NCBI GenBank assembly: GCA_022821145.1
Contig: JAJEEE010000064.1
Location: forward strand, 62,001-126,000
Origin: Acidobacteriota bacterium
Lineage (GTDB): Bacteria > Acidobacteriota > Terriglobia > 20CM-2-55-15
Direction: 5' to 3'
DNA length: 64,000 nucleotides
The translations under genes were made by a program, and so were the position numbers. Shown one piece after another: positions 1-8,949 of the stretch; position 1 is the first letter of the stretch; each line of letters starts with the position of its first letter. Under the pieces are notes generated by a model. The model was not told the origin of the DNA and did not search any database. It saw only the letters and a list, made by a program, of their open reading frames with translations.

Positions 1-1
1 C

Positions 2-1789
2 AACGTCGGCGCGCTGGAACTGGCGTGGAACTACGGGACCGCGCCGGCCGGCGGCGGCCGCGGCGGCCGCGGAACGCCGACGCCCGTCGAACCGGACGCA
101 CCGTTGTCGGTTTCCCGCCAGAACACGCCGATCGTCGTCGACGGCGCGATGTACCTGACGGCCGGAGCGCACGTCGTGGCGCTCGACGCCGACACGGGCG
201 GCGAAGTCTGGCGGCGCGCGGTCGCCGACGGCAGCCCGTCCCCGCGCGGCGTGGCCTACTGGCCCGGGGACGGCGAAAACCCGCCACGCCTGATCTTCAC
301 CGTCGGAAACCGCCTGATGGTGCTCGACGCGGGAACGGGACGGCCGGAGACGAGTTTCGGGACCGGCGGGACGGCCGACATGGTCGTGCCCTACGACGGG
401 GTCCCGACAATCTTCAGGAACGTCGTCCTGGTGGGCGCCGCCAACGGCGAGATGTCGCAGGGCGGGCAACCCGGGGACACCCGCGCCTACGACGCCGTGT
501 CCGGCGACCTGCTCTGGAGCTTCGCCACGATTGTCCGACCCGGAGATCCCAACTTCGAGGGCGCCTGGCTCGACGACGGATGGGACGGAGGGCGGGCCGG
601 CGTGAATCACTGGGGCTGGTACATGACCGTCGACGAAGACCGCGAGATCGTCTACATGACGCTCGGTTCGCCGGCGGGCAACTACTGGGGCGGCGACCGG
701 CCGGGGACGAACCTGTACGCCAACTCCGTCGTCGCCGTCGACGCCGCGACGGGCCGTTATCTCTGGCACTTCCAGACCGTCCATCACGACCTCTGGGACG
801 CCGACCAGCCCAGCGCCCCCAGCCTGATCGACATTCGCCGGAACGGCGAGACGATCCCGGCGCTGGCGCTGATCGGAAAGACCGCCTACATGTTCATTCT
901 GAACCGGGTGACCGGCGAGCCCGTCTTCGGCGTCGAGGAACGTCCCGTGCCGCAGGGCGGCGCGCCCGGAGAGTGGTACTCGCCCACGCAGCCGTTCCCC
1001 ATCGCGCCGCCGCCGCTGGCCCGCGTGGCGTTCGGACCGGATGACCTGGTGACCGGCGACGACACGACCGAGGAACACGCCGCGGCGTGCCGCGACCTCT
1101 GGGAGCGCGCGGGCGGATTCGCCAACGAGGGTCCGTTCACGCCGTTCCTGTTCCAGGAAGCCGACGCGCCCCCGCGATCCAGCATCCAGTTTCCAGGCAA
1201 CGGCGGGACGAACTGGGGCGGGCCGGCGGCCGACCCCGAGCGGGGTTACGTGTTCGCCTTCACGCAGGACGCCGCGTTCACGGGTTGGATCGAGTTGAAG
1301 CGGGAGGGCGGCGACTACGGCAGCGGCAACGGCTCGCCGCAGCCCTACGACCGGGGCAGCATCAGCGGTCCCGGACCCTATTCCGGTTTTAGCGTGATGG
1401 GCATGCCGTGCCAGAAGCCGCCCTGGGGCCGCCTGACGGCCGTGGACGCCGCCACCGGGCAATTCGCGTGGCAGGTAACGCTGGGCGTGACCGACAGCCT
1501 GCCCGAAGACCGGCAACAGACGGGCCGGGGAGGCGCGGCCGGGCCGATCGTCACCGCGGGAGGGCTGGTGTTCATCGCCGCGACGAGCGACGCCCGTTTC
1601 CGCGCGCTCGACTCCGGAACCGGCGAGGAACTCTGGGTCGCGCGGCTTCCGGCGAACGGGACGGCGAACCCGATGACCTACCGGGGGGCCGGCGGACGGC
1701 AGTTCGTCGCCGTCGCCGCGGGTGGACAGGTGCACGCGTTCGCTCTGCCCGCGGGAGGCGCGAGCGCCGACACGCCGGGCACGAACTAG
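2..1789 (+). CDS. PQQ-dependent dehydrogenase (beta-propeller), 5'-truncated by window
   Basis: The reading frame is open from base 2 to the TAG at 1787-1789 (595 residues visible), so the N-terminus lies outside the window. The chain has the repeated propeller strands of quinoprotein dehydrogenases, for example VVALDADTGGEVWRR, VDAATGRYLWHFQTVHHDLWD and FRALDSGTGEELWVARLP. The TVHHDLWD stretch resembles membrane-bound glucose/quinate-type PQQ dehydrogenases rather than methanol dehydrogenases. By family it would oxidise an alcohol or sugar in the periplasm and pass electrons to quinone or cytochrome. At the motif that in the second PQQ enzyme (4596-6359) reads ALDPDDG, this one reads VDAATG, so the second Asp is absent. 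A Gly/Arg-rich linker lies near visible residues 15-25. The substrate cannot be assigned. Confidence 0.9.
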   Translation, partial: NVGALELAWNYGTAPAGGGRGGRGTPTPVEPDAPLSVSRQNTPIVVDGAMYLTAGAHVVALDADTGGEVWRRAVADGSPSPRGVAYWPGDGENPPRLIFTVGNRLMVLDAGTGRPETSFGTGGTADMVVPYDGVPTIFRNVVLVGAANGEMSQGGQPGDTRAYDAVSGDLLWSFATIVRPGDPNFEGAWLDDGWDGGRAGVNHWGWYMTVDEDREIVYMTLGSPAGNYWGGDRPGTNLYANSVVAVDAATGRYLWHFQTVHHDLWDADQPSAPSLIDIRRNGETIPALALIGKTAYMFILNRVTGEPVFGVEERPVPQGGAPGEWYSPTQPFPIAPPPLARVAFGPDDLVTGDDTTEEHAAACRDLWERAGGFANEGPFTPFLFQEADAPPRSSIQFPGNGGTNWGGPAADPERGYVFAFTQDAAFTGWIELKREGGDYGSGNGSPQPYDRGSISGPGPYSGFSVMGMPCQKPPWGRLTAVDAATGQFAWQVTLGVTDSLPEDRQQTGRGGAAGPIVTAGGLVFIAATSDARFRALDSGTGEELWVARLPANGTANPMTYRGAGGRQFVAVAAGGQVHAFALPAGGASADTPGTN

Positions 1790-1813
1790 AACAGCGCGCC
1801 CCTCCGTCCGTCT

Positions 1814-1907
1814 TCACCTGTAGCGCCGATCGATCTCGGTGGGATCGTTGCGCGTGACGCGCGACTGGTCGTTGATCCGGATGCCGTTCGGCCTTGTCGG
1901 TCGCCGC
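1814..1907 (-). pseudogene. possible C-terminal gene remnant
   Basis: Between the PQQ gene and brnA the minus strand has an open frame ending at TGA 1814-1816. It translates to a polar tail ending in DPTEIDRRYR. It has no start codon or upstream body of its own in this frame and runs into brnA in a different frame. The composition looks protein-like, so it may be the tail of a lost gene, but no family was recognised and it may be chance. Confidence 0.2.
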
Positions 1908-2174
1908 TCAAGTCTTGGCCCGATCCCGATGGGCTTCGTAGTACGCCCGCAGGATGGCGTTAATCCTGCTGGGGTAGCCCTTGCCCTGGTCCTGCAGCCA
2001 CGCCAGCACGTCCGCGTCCAGACGCACTGTCAACTGCTTTTTCCCGGGCGGGACCACCACCCGCGCATCCCGAAAGAAGGCCGCATCGAGTTCCGGAATA
2101 TCGGAGTAATCGATATTCGCGTCGCTCATCGCATCAAGGCGTTTCAAGTCGCTCTTGGTACGCTTTTTCTTCAC
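1908..2174 (-). CDS. brnA: BrnA-family antitoxin (orphan)
   Basis: An 88-residue protein. The N-terminus KKKRTKSDLKRLD followed by YSDIPELDAAFF is characteristic of BrnA antitoxins, and the C-terminal part KKQLTVRLDADVLAWL is a ribbon-helix-helix DNA-binding domain. Known BrnA proteins neutralise the RNase BrnT and repress the brnTA promoter. The GTG start at 2174 is chosen because GGAGAAAGG lies about 9 nt upstream and the typical N-terminus begins here. BrnT (about 90 residues) normally precedes brnA. Here only 89 bp separate it from the upstream molybdenum-enzyme gene and no BrnT-like frame is present on either side. The gene is either a solitary regulator or the remainder of a decayed toxin-antitoxin module. 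Confidence 0.85.
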   Translation of the reverse strand: MKKKRTKSDLKRLDAMSDANIDYSDIPELDAAFFRDARVVVPPGKKQLTVRLDADVLAWLQDQGKGYPSRINAILRAYYEAHRDRAKT

Positions 2175-2263
2175 GGCGAATGCCCTTTCTCCATGAAGGG
2201 CCGCTGCTGGATCGCCGCATGCCGCGGTACCGGACCGCCGGGCCGGACGCGCGCGTTCCCGAA

Positions 2264-4543
2264 TCAGGCCAGGCCGTACCGCGACAACGGGAGTTCCCGC
2301 ACGCGCGTTCCGGTGGCCGAGTAGATCGCGTTGGCGAACGCCGCGATCACCGGCGGCACGCCCGGCTCGCCCACGCCGGTGGGCAGCTCCGTGCTGTCGA
2401 CGAGATGGACGAGCGTCTCGACGGGGGCGTCCGCCATCCGCGCCACCTGGAAGTCCGTGAAGTTGCTCTGCTGGATGCGGCCGTTGGCAGCCGTGATCGC
2501 GCCGGTCCGCACCAACCCGACGGCCATGACCGACGCGCCCTCGAACTGGGCCCGGACGCGGTCGGGCGACACGATGACGCCGGCGTCGACCACCTGGTGC
2601 ACGCGCGGCACGTGGACCTGGTTGCCGTCGACTTCCACCTCGACCACCGACGCGACGTACGTATTGAAGCTGCGGTGCGCGGCGATTCCGACGCCCCAGC
2701 CGTTGCCCGGCTGCCGCGAGCCCCACTCGGCGCGCTCGCCGGCGATCTCGAGCACGTTCCGGAGCCGGCGCGTATCGACGGGATACCGATCCAGCGGCGC
2801 GCCGTAATTCTCGTACGCCACGCCCTGGGACGGCAGGTCGACGATCTGGCCCGGACCGATCATGTCGAGCAGAAATTCCAGCGGGTCACGGCCGGCCGCA
2901 TGCGCCATCTCGTCGGCGAAGCTCGACGCGGCGAACACGTGGAAGTTGTTCGTCACGGCCCGGAACCACCCGATGCGGACATGCGCCGGGGCCGGGCCGT
3001 TCTCCGCGCGGATGTTCGGGATGTCGTAGGGCAGGTCGTTCAACCCGAAGTCGTGCTCGAACGTCATCCCGTACTGCTCGTCGGGGATGAACGTCGCGGC
3101 GATGGGCGGGAACACCGACCGCGACAACCAGGCCGTCGGGCGGCCGGCGGCGTCCACCCGCGCCCGCTGGTAGACGGCGGACACGGTGTGATAGTAGTCG
3201 AAGCGGACGTCGTCCTCGCGGCTCCAGACCACCTTGACGGGACGGCCCAGTTCCCGGGCGAGCAGCGCGGCCTCGGCGCAGTAGTCGGGCTTGGACTTGC
3301 GCCCGAACCCGCCTCCGAGCAGCGTGACGTTGCAGACCACGTCGGCCGCGTCGATGCCCAGCGCGGCGGCCACGGTGTCCTGAACCGCCTGCGGGTTCTG
3401 CGTGGGGGCCCAGACGTAGGCCCGCCCGCCGCGGATGTCGGCCACGGCCGCCGGCGGCTCCATCGGCGCGTGCGCGTGGTGCGGCATGTAGTACATGGCC
3501 TCCAGGATCGTGCCGCCCCGGTCGAACTCCTGATCGACGTCGCCGTGGTCCCGAACGACGCGTCCGGTCTGCCGCGCCGTGTCCATCAACTGCTGCCTGA
3601 ACCGGTCGGAATCGTAGCCGGCGTTGGGACCGTCGTCCCAGTCGATGTTCAGGCGGCCGCGGCCCTGGAACGCCGCCCAGGTATTGTCGGCGATGACGGC
3701 CACGCCGCCGAGGGGCTGAAAGCCGTAGGGGGGCGTGAAGGGCGGCAGCGGGACGGTCCGCTGGACGCCGGGCACCTCGAGGGCTTCCGAATCGTCGAGC
3801 GAACGGACGGTTCCGCCCAGCACGGGCGGGTGCTCGATCGACGCGTACACCATATCGTCGAGCTCGGCGTCCATCCCGAAGACGGCCGTCCCGGTCACGA
3901 TGCCCGGGAGGTCGTAGATGCTGTGGTCCCGGCCGACGTAGCGCCATTCCGCCGCCGGCTTGAACTCGAGCGTCGAGGGGTCCGGCACGTCCAGCCGCCC
4001 GGCCGCCTCGGCCAGCGCGCCGTATCCGGCGCGGCGTCCACTGGATGAGTGGACGATCTCGTGGAGCTCGGCCCGGCATTCCGGCGCGGGAACGTTCCAT
4101 TCCGCGGCCGCGGCGCGGATCAGCATCTCGCGCGCCGACGCCCCCGCCACGCGGAACGCCTGGTAGAAGTCCCGGATCGATCGCGACCCGTCCGTGTTCT
4201 GGTCGCCGTAGGCCGGATCGCCGATTCCCTGCTCGATCCGGACCCGGTCCCAGTCGGCGTCGAGCTCGTCGGCGGCCACCGCCGGCAGCGCCGTCCGGAT
4301 GCCCGTCCCCATTTCCGACCGGTGGGTGACGATGAACACCGTCCCGTCGGTCTCGACGCCGAGGTATATGCTGGGACTCAACGCCGAGCCCACGGCGCGC
4401 GTCGCGGAGGCGTCGGCCAACTGCGCCCAGGCGGACGCGGGCAGGACGCGCGCCGCGATCACCAACGCGCCGGCCGAGAACATGCCGTTCATGAAGTCGC
4501 GTCGACTGATGTTCTCGATGGGGTTCCTGCTCGTCTCTTTCAT
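2264..4543 (-). CDS. xanthine dehydrogenase-family molybdopterin-binding subunit (isoquinoline 1-oxidoreductase beta-like)
   Basis: A 759-residue protein with a twin-arginine leader (SRRDFMNGMFSAGALVIAA), implying export folded with its cofactor. Family hallmarks are GGGFGRKSKPDYCAEAALLA in the middle and VGEPGVPPVIAAFANAI near the C-terminus, where the Glu matches the conserved catalytic Glu of molybdenum hydroxylases. The length suits the single-chain IorB-type large subunit, which hydroxylates heteroaromatics or oxidises aldehydes. The start ATG at 4543 has GGGAGG upstream. IorB normally pairs with a small 2Fe-2S subunit (IorA), and none lies next to it. It follows the PQQ alcohol dehydrogenase in the same direction with about 50 bp between them, so the two may act in sequence, alcohol to aldehyde to acid. 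That pathway is inference. Confidence 0.93.
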   Translation of the reverse strand: MKETSRNPIENISRRDFMNGMFSAGALVIAARVLPASAWAQLADASATRAVGSALSPSIYLGVETDGTVFIVTHRSEMGTGIRTALPAVAADELDADWDRVRIEQGIGDPAYGDQNTDGSRSIRDFYQAFRVAGASAREMLIRAAAAEWNVPAPECRAELHEIVHSSSGRRAGYGALAEAAGRLDVPDPSTLEFKPAAEWRYVGRDHSIYDLPGIVTGTAVFGMDAELDDMVYASIEHPPVLGGTVRSLDDSEALEVPGVQRTVPLPPFTPPYGFQPLGGVAVIADNTWAAFQGRGRLNIDWDDGPNAGYDSDRFRQQLMDTARQTGRVVRDHGDVDQEFDRGGTILEAMYYMPHHAHAPMEPPAAVADIRGGRAYVWAPTQNPQAVQDTVAAALGIDAADVVCNVTLLGGGFGRKSKPDYCAEAALLARELGRPVKVVWSREDDVRFDYYHTVSAVYQRARVDAAGRPTAWLSRSVFPPIAATFIPDEQYGMTFEHDFGLNDLPYDIPNIRAENGPAPAHVRIGWFRAVTNNFHVFAASSFADEMAHAAGRDPLEFLLDMIGPGQIVDLPSQGVAYENYGAPLDRYPVDTRRLRNVLEIAGERAEWGSRQPGNGWGVGIAAHRSFNTYVASVVEVEVDGNQVHVPRVHQVVDAGVIVSPDRVRAQFEGASVMAVGLVRTGAITAANGRIQQSNFTDFQVARMADAPVETLVHLVDSTELPTGVGEPGVPPVIAAFANAIYSATGTRVRELPLSRYGLA

Positions 4544-4595
4544 GACGTTGCCTCCCGAGCGCTGCGCGGCGTGAACCGCTTCGGATGTCAGGGCG

Positions 4596-6359
4596 TCAGT
4601 ACAACCGGAACGCCACGATGCGCGCCGGCCGCGCCGGCTGGCCGCCGGGGCCGCGGCCGCCCCGGCCCCCGCCGGCGGCGGTCACCTCAACGGCGATGTA
4701 CTGGCGGCCGTCCAGCTCGTAGGTCACCGGCGTCGCCATGTTCCCGCCGCCGACGTCGGCCGACCACAGGATGTCCCCGTTGGCCGGGTCGTGCGCGTAC
4801 AGCACGCCGGCGCCGCCGCGGAACAGCAGATGGCCGCCCGTCGACAGCGTGCCGCTCGATCCCTGCCGTTCGACGCGCCAGACTTCCGCGTTGGCCACCG
4901 GGTCCCACCCCAGGAGCACGCTGCCGCCGTTCAACGGCGGCCGCGCCGTTCGCGGCTCGCCGCCGCGGCTCGTGGTGACGCCCTCGTTGTACTGACCCGG
5001 AGTGTAAACGAACTCGCGGATGTTGCGGACGTCGTTGTACCAGTACTGCGAGCTGGACGCCTGGAAGTACACCAGGCCGGTCTCCGGGTTGTACGACATC
5101 GGCTGCCAGTTATGCGCGCCGCCCGGGCCGGGCGACACCCAGGTCCCCCGTCCGGTGCGCTCGTAGCGCGCTTCCGGGTTCTCGATCGGCCGTCCCGTTT
5201 CCGGATCGACGCCCGACGCCCAGGTGATGTCGTCGGAGAACGGTTGCGCGGAAATGAACGCGCCGGTCACGCGGTCCAGCACGTAGAAGAAACCGTTCTT
5301 GGGGGCTTGAACGATGACCTTGCGCTCGCGGCCGTCGATCTCCAGGTCCAGGAGCATCATGGGCTGCGTCGCCGTGTAGTCCCAACTGTCGCCGGGCACC
5401 TGCTGGTAGTGCCAGACCAGCTCGCCGTCGTCGGGATCCAGCGCCACGATGGACGCCAGGTACAGGTTGTCGCCGCCCCCCGGGCTTCGCAGCGCCTGGT
5501 TCCACGGGGAGCCGTTGCCCACGCCGACGTACAGAAGGTCTTCCTCCGGGTCGTAGGCCAAGCCGTCCCATACGGTTCCGCCGCCGCCCATGAACCACCA
5601 CTCGCCGGTCCATGTCTCGGCGGCCGCGCGCATGGCCTCGTTCTCGAAGCCGTCGGCGGGATTCCCCGGCACGGTATGGAATCGCCACTGTTCGTCGCCG
5701 GTTTCGGCGTCGTAGGCGGTGACGTAGCCGCGGACGCCGAACTCGGCGCCGGCGTTGCCGATGATCACGTTGCCCTTCACGACGCGCGGCGCGCCGGTGA
5801 TGGCGTAGTCGGCGCCCCGCGGCGTGGTCTGCACGGACCACTCGACGTGCCCGTTGTCCTTGTCGAGCGCGACCAGCCGCCCGTCGAGCAACCCGACGAA
5901 AACCCGGTCGCCGTACAAGGCGACGCCGCGATTGACCGGGCCGCAGCACATGCTCGGCCCGCCGCGGTCCCGGCTTCGAACGATCGCCGGATCCCAGCGC
6001 CACCGGAGCTCGCCGGTCGCGGCGTCCAGGGCGAACACGTGACTCCACGACCCGGTGGCGTAGATCACGCCGCCGGAAACCAGCGGCGTGGCCTCCAGGT
6101 TCCCGGCGTTGCCGATGATCTCCCACTCCCAGGCCAGCCCGAGCCGTTCCAGCGTGGAGGGGTCGATCTGATCGAGGGGGCTGTAGTGCGTCTCGGCGTA
6201 GTTCCCGCCGTAGGTCAGCCACTCCCGGTTCGGCGAATCGAGAAGGGCCCGATCGTCGACGGTCTGGCTGGCGGCGCGCGCCGCGGCCGGCGGCGCGCCG
6301 GCCGCCAACGCAAGTCCGAGACACGCCGCGAGGATCGGCGGCGGCAAACGCGCGTTCAT
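4596..6359 (-). CDS. PQQ-dependent alcohol dehydrogenase
   Basis: A 587-residue quinoprotein of the methanol/ethanol dehydrogenase family without a fused cytochrome domain. A Sec signal peptide occupies about residues 1-29. The N-terminal signature [16 protein letters not shown], the adjacent Cys pair in [10 protein letters not shown] (expected redox disulphide near PQQ), [20 protein letters not shown] and [17 protein letters not shown] are all present. The segment [12 protein letters not shown] carries an Asp-x-Asp arrangement. In this superfamily an extra Asp two residues after the catalytic Asp is associated with lanthanide use, so a rare-earth cofactor is possible but needs structural alignment. 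The protein ends with a Gly/Arg-rich insertion before the last strand. The NIPSNAP gene stops 19 bp upstream, so the two are probably cotranscribed. The ATG lacks a clear ribosome-binding site. Confidence 0.93.
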   Translation of the reverse strand: MNARLPPPILAACLGLALAAGAPPAAARAASQTVDDRALLDSPNREWLTYGGNYAETHYSPLDQIDPSTLERLGLAWEWEIIGNAGNLEATPLVSGGVIYATGSWSHVFALDAATGELRWRWDPAIVRSRDRGGPSMCCGPVNRGVALYGDRVFVGLLDGRLVALDKDNGHVEWSVQTTPRGADYAITGAPRVVKGNVIIGNAGAEFGVRGYVTAYDAETGDEQWRFHTVPGNPADGFENEAMRAAAETWTGEWWFMGGGGTVWDGLAYDPEEDLLYVGVGNGSPWNQALRSPGGGDNLYLASIVALDPDDGELVWHYQQVPGDSWDYTATQPMMLLDLEIDGRERKVIVQAPKNGFFYVLDRVTGAFISAQPFSDDITWASGVDPETGRPIENPEARYERTGRGTWVSPGPGGAHNWQPMSYNPETGLVYFQASSSQYWYNDVRNIREFVYTPGQYNEGVTTSRGGEPRTARPPLNGGSVLLGWDPVANAEVWRVERQGSSGTLSTGGHLLFRGGAGVLYAHDPANGDILWSADVGGGNMATPVTYELDGRQYIAVEVTAAGGGRGGRGPGGQPARPARIVAFRLY

Positions 6360-6378
6360 GACCGAAACCGGCGCGAAG

Positions 6379-6888
6379 CTACTTGAGCGGGGAGTAGTCC
6401 GCCGCGCTCATCATGAACGTGTTGGCCGAGAGGGGCACCATGTATTTCTGCATCAGCTCTCGCCATTCCGGATCGTCGCCGAACGCTTCCCAGACTTCGT
6501 CGCGATGATCGCGGTCGCTGTACGCCAGCATCCAGACCAGCGTGTCGGGATTCTCCAGGTGCTGCCAGACGGCGACGATCTCGGCGCCGTGCTTCTCGAA
6601 CAGCTCGACTTCCTTCTCGCGGAACCGTTGGTGCAGCTCGTCGATGCCGCCCTCGAAATTGCCCTGGCCGACGCGGGACTGGTCGACCGTGTACATGCGA
6701 ATCTCGAAGCAGCGCGAGTCCTCGGCCACATTGTTGCTGAACTCCGGCGGGAGATCCGCCTTCGGGCCGCAAGGCGCGGGCGGTCCCTGGTTGCCGCGGC
6801 CGCGCTGCGCCGCGTCCGTCTCTCCGATACCGGCCAGGGCCGCGAGCAACCCCCCGGCCAGCGCCATTGCCGCAAATCGCTTGGTCAT
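6379..6888 (-). CDS. NIPSNAP-family exported protein
   Basis: A 169-residue protein starting at ATG 6888, which has GGAGG upstream; a longer frame to 6909 has no such site. A signal peptide spans about residues 1-25 and is followed by a Gly/Pro-rich linker. The NIPSNAP domain shows [26 protein letters not shown] and [20 protein letters not shown], the usual ferredoxin-like dimeric alpha-beta barrel pattern. Its biochemical role is unknown for the family. Position immediately before the PQQ alcohol dehydrogenase suggests an accessory role in the same periplasmic pathway. Confidence 0.85.
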   Translation of the reverse strand: MTKRFAAMALAGGLLAALAGIGETDAAQRGRGNQGPPAPCGPKADLPPEFSNNVAEDSRCFEIRMYTVDQSRVGQGNFEGGIDELHQRFREKEVELFEKHGAEIVAVWQHLENPDTLVWMLAYSDRDHRDEVWEAFGDDPEWRELMQKYMVPLSANTFMMSAADYSPLK

Positions 6889-6946
6889 GTTTGCCTCCGT
6901 GGTTCGCAATCCTACATCACGGGACCGGGCGGTCCAAAGTTCCGGA

Positions 6947-7849
6947 TCAGTCGTAGTACGCCGGCGACATGTCGAGCATCGCGTTCAGCGCCATGTCGTG
7001 CTGGATCCAGAGCTCCGCGCCGGTTTCTACCAGGAAGTCCTCGATCTCGCGGCGGGACGCGCGCGTCATCTCCTGATCGAAGTCGAAACCGGGCACGCGG
7101 TCCAGCGTTCGCTCCTCGACGTAGTGGTAGAGGTCGCCCGAAAGCAGGAGCGGGCCCCGGTTGGCTAGGTCGAGGAACAGCGCCTGGTGGCCCGGCGTGT
7201 GGCCCGGCGTGAACTTGATCACGACCGAACCGTCGCCGAAGACGTCATGGTCCGTGTTCTCCACGACGATCGTCTCGGAATTCTCCAACTGGTCGTAGTT
7301 GTCGCGATCGGACAACCCGGCCGCCTGCTCGGCGAACATCGCGTCGCGCTCGGCGCGCTGGACGATCCAGGTGGCGCCGGCGAACGTGTTCGCGTTCGCG
7401 GAGTGATCGGTATGGTAGTGCGACATGGCGAAGAAGGTGATGTCGGCGGGAGCGTAACCCACCTCGGCCAACTGCGGCAGGAGCGGTGCGTCCGCCATGA
7501 AGACGCCGGCCGACGCCGTGGAACCGTCCTCGGGAAAATCGGCGTCGGGAATCTGGCCGAGGTCCCACAACAGCGTGCCGTCGGGATGCTCCACCAGGTA
7601 ACACGGCGTGAAGAAGTCCGTCGTCCCCGCGATCTCTTCGGCGCGCAGTCCGAAATTCTCCGGGTCCATGTCCGTTATGATCCCGCAATCGATCACATAC
7701 AGGCGCGGAGACGTCAAAGCGGCTTCCGCGACGGGTTCCGACTCCTCGTTGGTGTCGGTGGCGCCGGGCGAACAGGCCGCCAGACTTCCGGTGACGGCCA
7801 ACGATCCGATTCCGTAAACGCACCGCTTCATGGGTTTCAAGTTCCACAT
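6947..7849 (-). CDS. MBL-fold lipoprotein, N-acyl homoserine lactonase-like
   Basis: A 300-residue metallo-beta-lactamase-fold hydrolase. The metal motif SHYHTDH is at residues 143-149, with the second His in FTPGHTPGHQ and the bridging Asp in LLSGDLYHY. The overall pattern (YVIDCG near the fold start, TPCYLVEHPDGTLLWDLG) is closest to the AHL-lactonase group of the superfamily. A lipobox LAAC places the lipidated Cys at residue 26, so it should be membrane-anchored in the periplasm. The start at 7849 has GGAGG six bases upstream. It heads the minus-strand run that continues into the NIPSNAP and PQQ genes. The true substrate could be a lactone or another ester. Confidence 0.87.
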   Translation of the reverse strand: MWNLKPMKRCVYGIGSLAVTGSLAACSPGATDTNEESEPVAEAALTSPRLYVIDCGIITDMDPENFGLRAEEIAGTTDFFTPCYLVEHPDGTLLWDLGQIPDADFPEDGSTASAGVFMADAPLLPQLAEVGYAPADITFFAMSHYHTDHSANANTFAGATWIVQRAERDAMFAEQAAGLSDRDNYDQLENSETIVVENTDHDVFGDGSVVIKFTPGHTPGHQALFLDLANRGPLLLSGDLYHYVEERTLDRVPGFDFDQEMTRASRREIEDFLVETGAELWIQHDMALNAMLDMSPAYYD

Positions 7850-7899
7850 TGCGAGCCTCCCGCCGGCGTTTCGGTGAAAGTGCTATCGTTCCAACGGCC

Positions 7900-8949
7900 A
7901 TGGGTAGCATTGACGAACTCGGCGCGCTTTTCAAGCGCCGCTTCGACACACCTCCCGAACGGGTCGACGCGGTGGCCGGCGGGCTGGGAGCGTCCGGACG
8001 CGGCATCTTCCGCCTGACGGCCGGACCCGTCAGCGCGATCGGCATCCGCCACGACGTTCGCCAGGAGAACGTCGCGTTCCTGGAGTTCTCCAGGCACTTC
8101 CGCGAACGAAACCTGCCGGTCCCGGAGATCTACGCGGAAGATCTGGACCGCGGGGTCTACCTCGAGGAGGACCTCGGCGACACGACGCTCTACGAGTTCC
8201 TCGAAGCGAACCGGAACGGAGACCTCGTCGCGGACGCCGTCATCGACGCCTACCTGCTGGCCGTTGCGGTGCTGCCCCGCTTCCAGGTGGAGGCGGGCCG
8301 GGATCTGGACTACAGCGTCTGCCATCCCAGGGACAGCTTCGACGGACAGTCGATCGCGTGGGACCTGAGCTATTTCAAGTACTACTTCCTGAAGCTGGCG
8401 AACGTCGCCTTCGATGAACAGGGATTGGAGGACGACTTCGGGCGGTTGACCGCATTCCTGCTCGAAGCGGACCGCGGCTATTTCCTGTATCGCGACTTCC
8501 AGTCGCGCAACATCATGCTGCGGGACGGCGGCGTCTTCTTCATCGACTACCAGGGCGGACGGCGCGGCGCGCTGCAGTACGATATCGCGTCCCTGCTTTT
8601 CGACGCCAAGGCCGACCTGCCGCACGCGCTTCGCCGCCGACTGCTCGAAGCGTACCTGGACCACCTGTCGCGCCTGATCGATCTGGACCGCGGCGCCTTC
8701 ATGCGGTACTACGACGCGTACGTCTACATTCGGATCATGCAGGCCATGGGCGCGTACGGCTTCCGCGGGTTCTTCGAGCGCAGGCCGCTGTTCCTCGCCA
8801 GCGTGCCGTACGCGCTCAAGAACCTGGAGTGGCTGCTCCGCAACGCGCCGCTTCCCCTGGAGCTGCCGACGCTGGAACGCGCGTTCCGAGAGATGCTGGT
8901 TTCCGACCCCCTGCGGAACATCGCGGTACCCCGCGCCGATTCCGCATGA
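7900..8949 (+). CDS. amgK: sugar kinase of the aminoglycoside phosphotransferase fold, AmgK-like
   Basis: A 349-residue kinase. AmgK phosphorylates the anomeric hydroxyl of N-acetylmuramate/N-acetylglucosamine during peptidoglycan recycling. The catalytic loop is YRDFQSRN (197-204), with Asp199 as general base and Asn204 as metal ligand. The usual leading His of Brenner's motif is Tyr here. The metal-binding Asp216 lies in FIDYQGG and is followed by YDIASLL. The start ATG at 7900 is favoured because upstream codons overlap the divergent gene and the protein start aligns with the family. No Shine-Dalgarno is visible. Its stop overlaps the murU start (ATGA at 8946-8949), a typical translational coupling, and this pairing is the main evidence for the specific function. 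Confidence 0.85.
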   Translation: MGSIDELGALFKRRFDTPPERVDAVAGGLGASGRGIFRLTAGPVSAIGIRHDVRQENVAFLEFSRHFRERNLPVPEIYAEDLDRGVYLEEDLGDTTLYEFLEANRNGDLVADAVIDAYLLAVAVLPRFQVEAGRDLDYSVCHPRDSFDGQSIAWDLSYFKYYFLKLANVAFDEQGLEDDFGRLTAFLLEADRGYFLYRDFQSRNIMLRDGGVFFIDYQGGRRGALQYDIASLLFDAKADLPHALRRRLLEAYLDHLSRLIDLDRGAFMRYYDAYVYIRIMQAMGAYGFRGFFERRPLFLASVPYALKNLEWLLRNAPLPLELPTLERAFREMLVSDPLRNIAVPRADSA

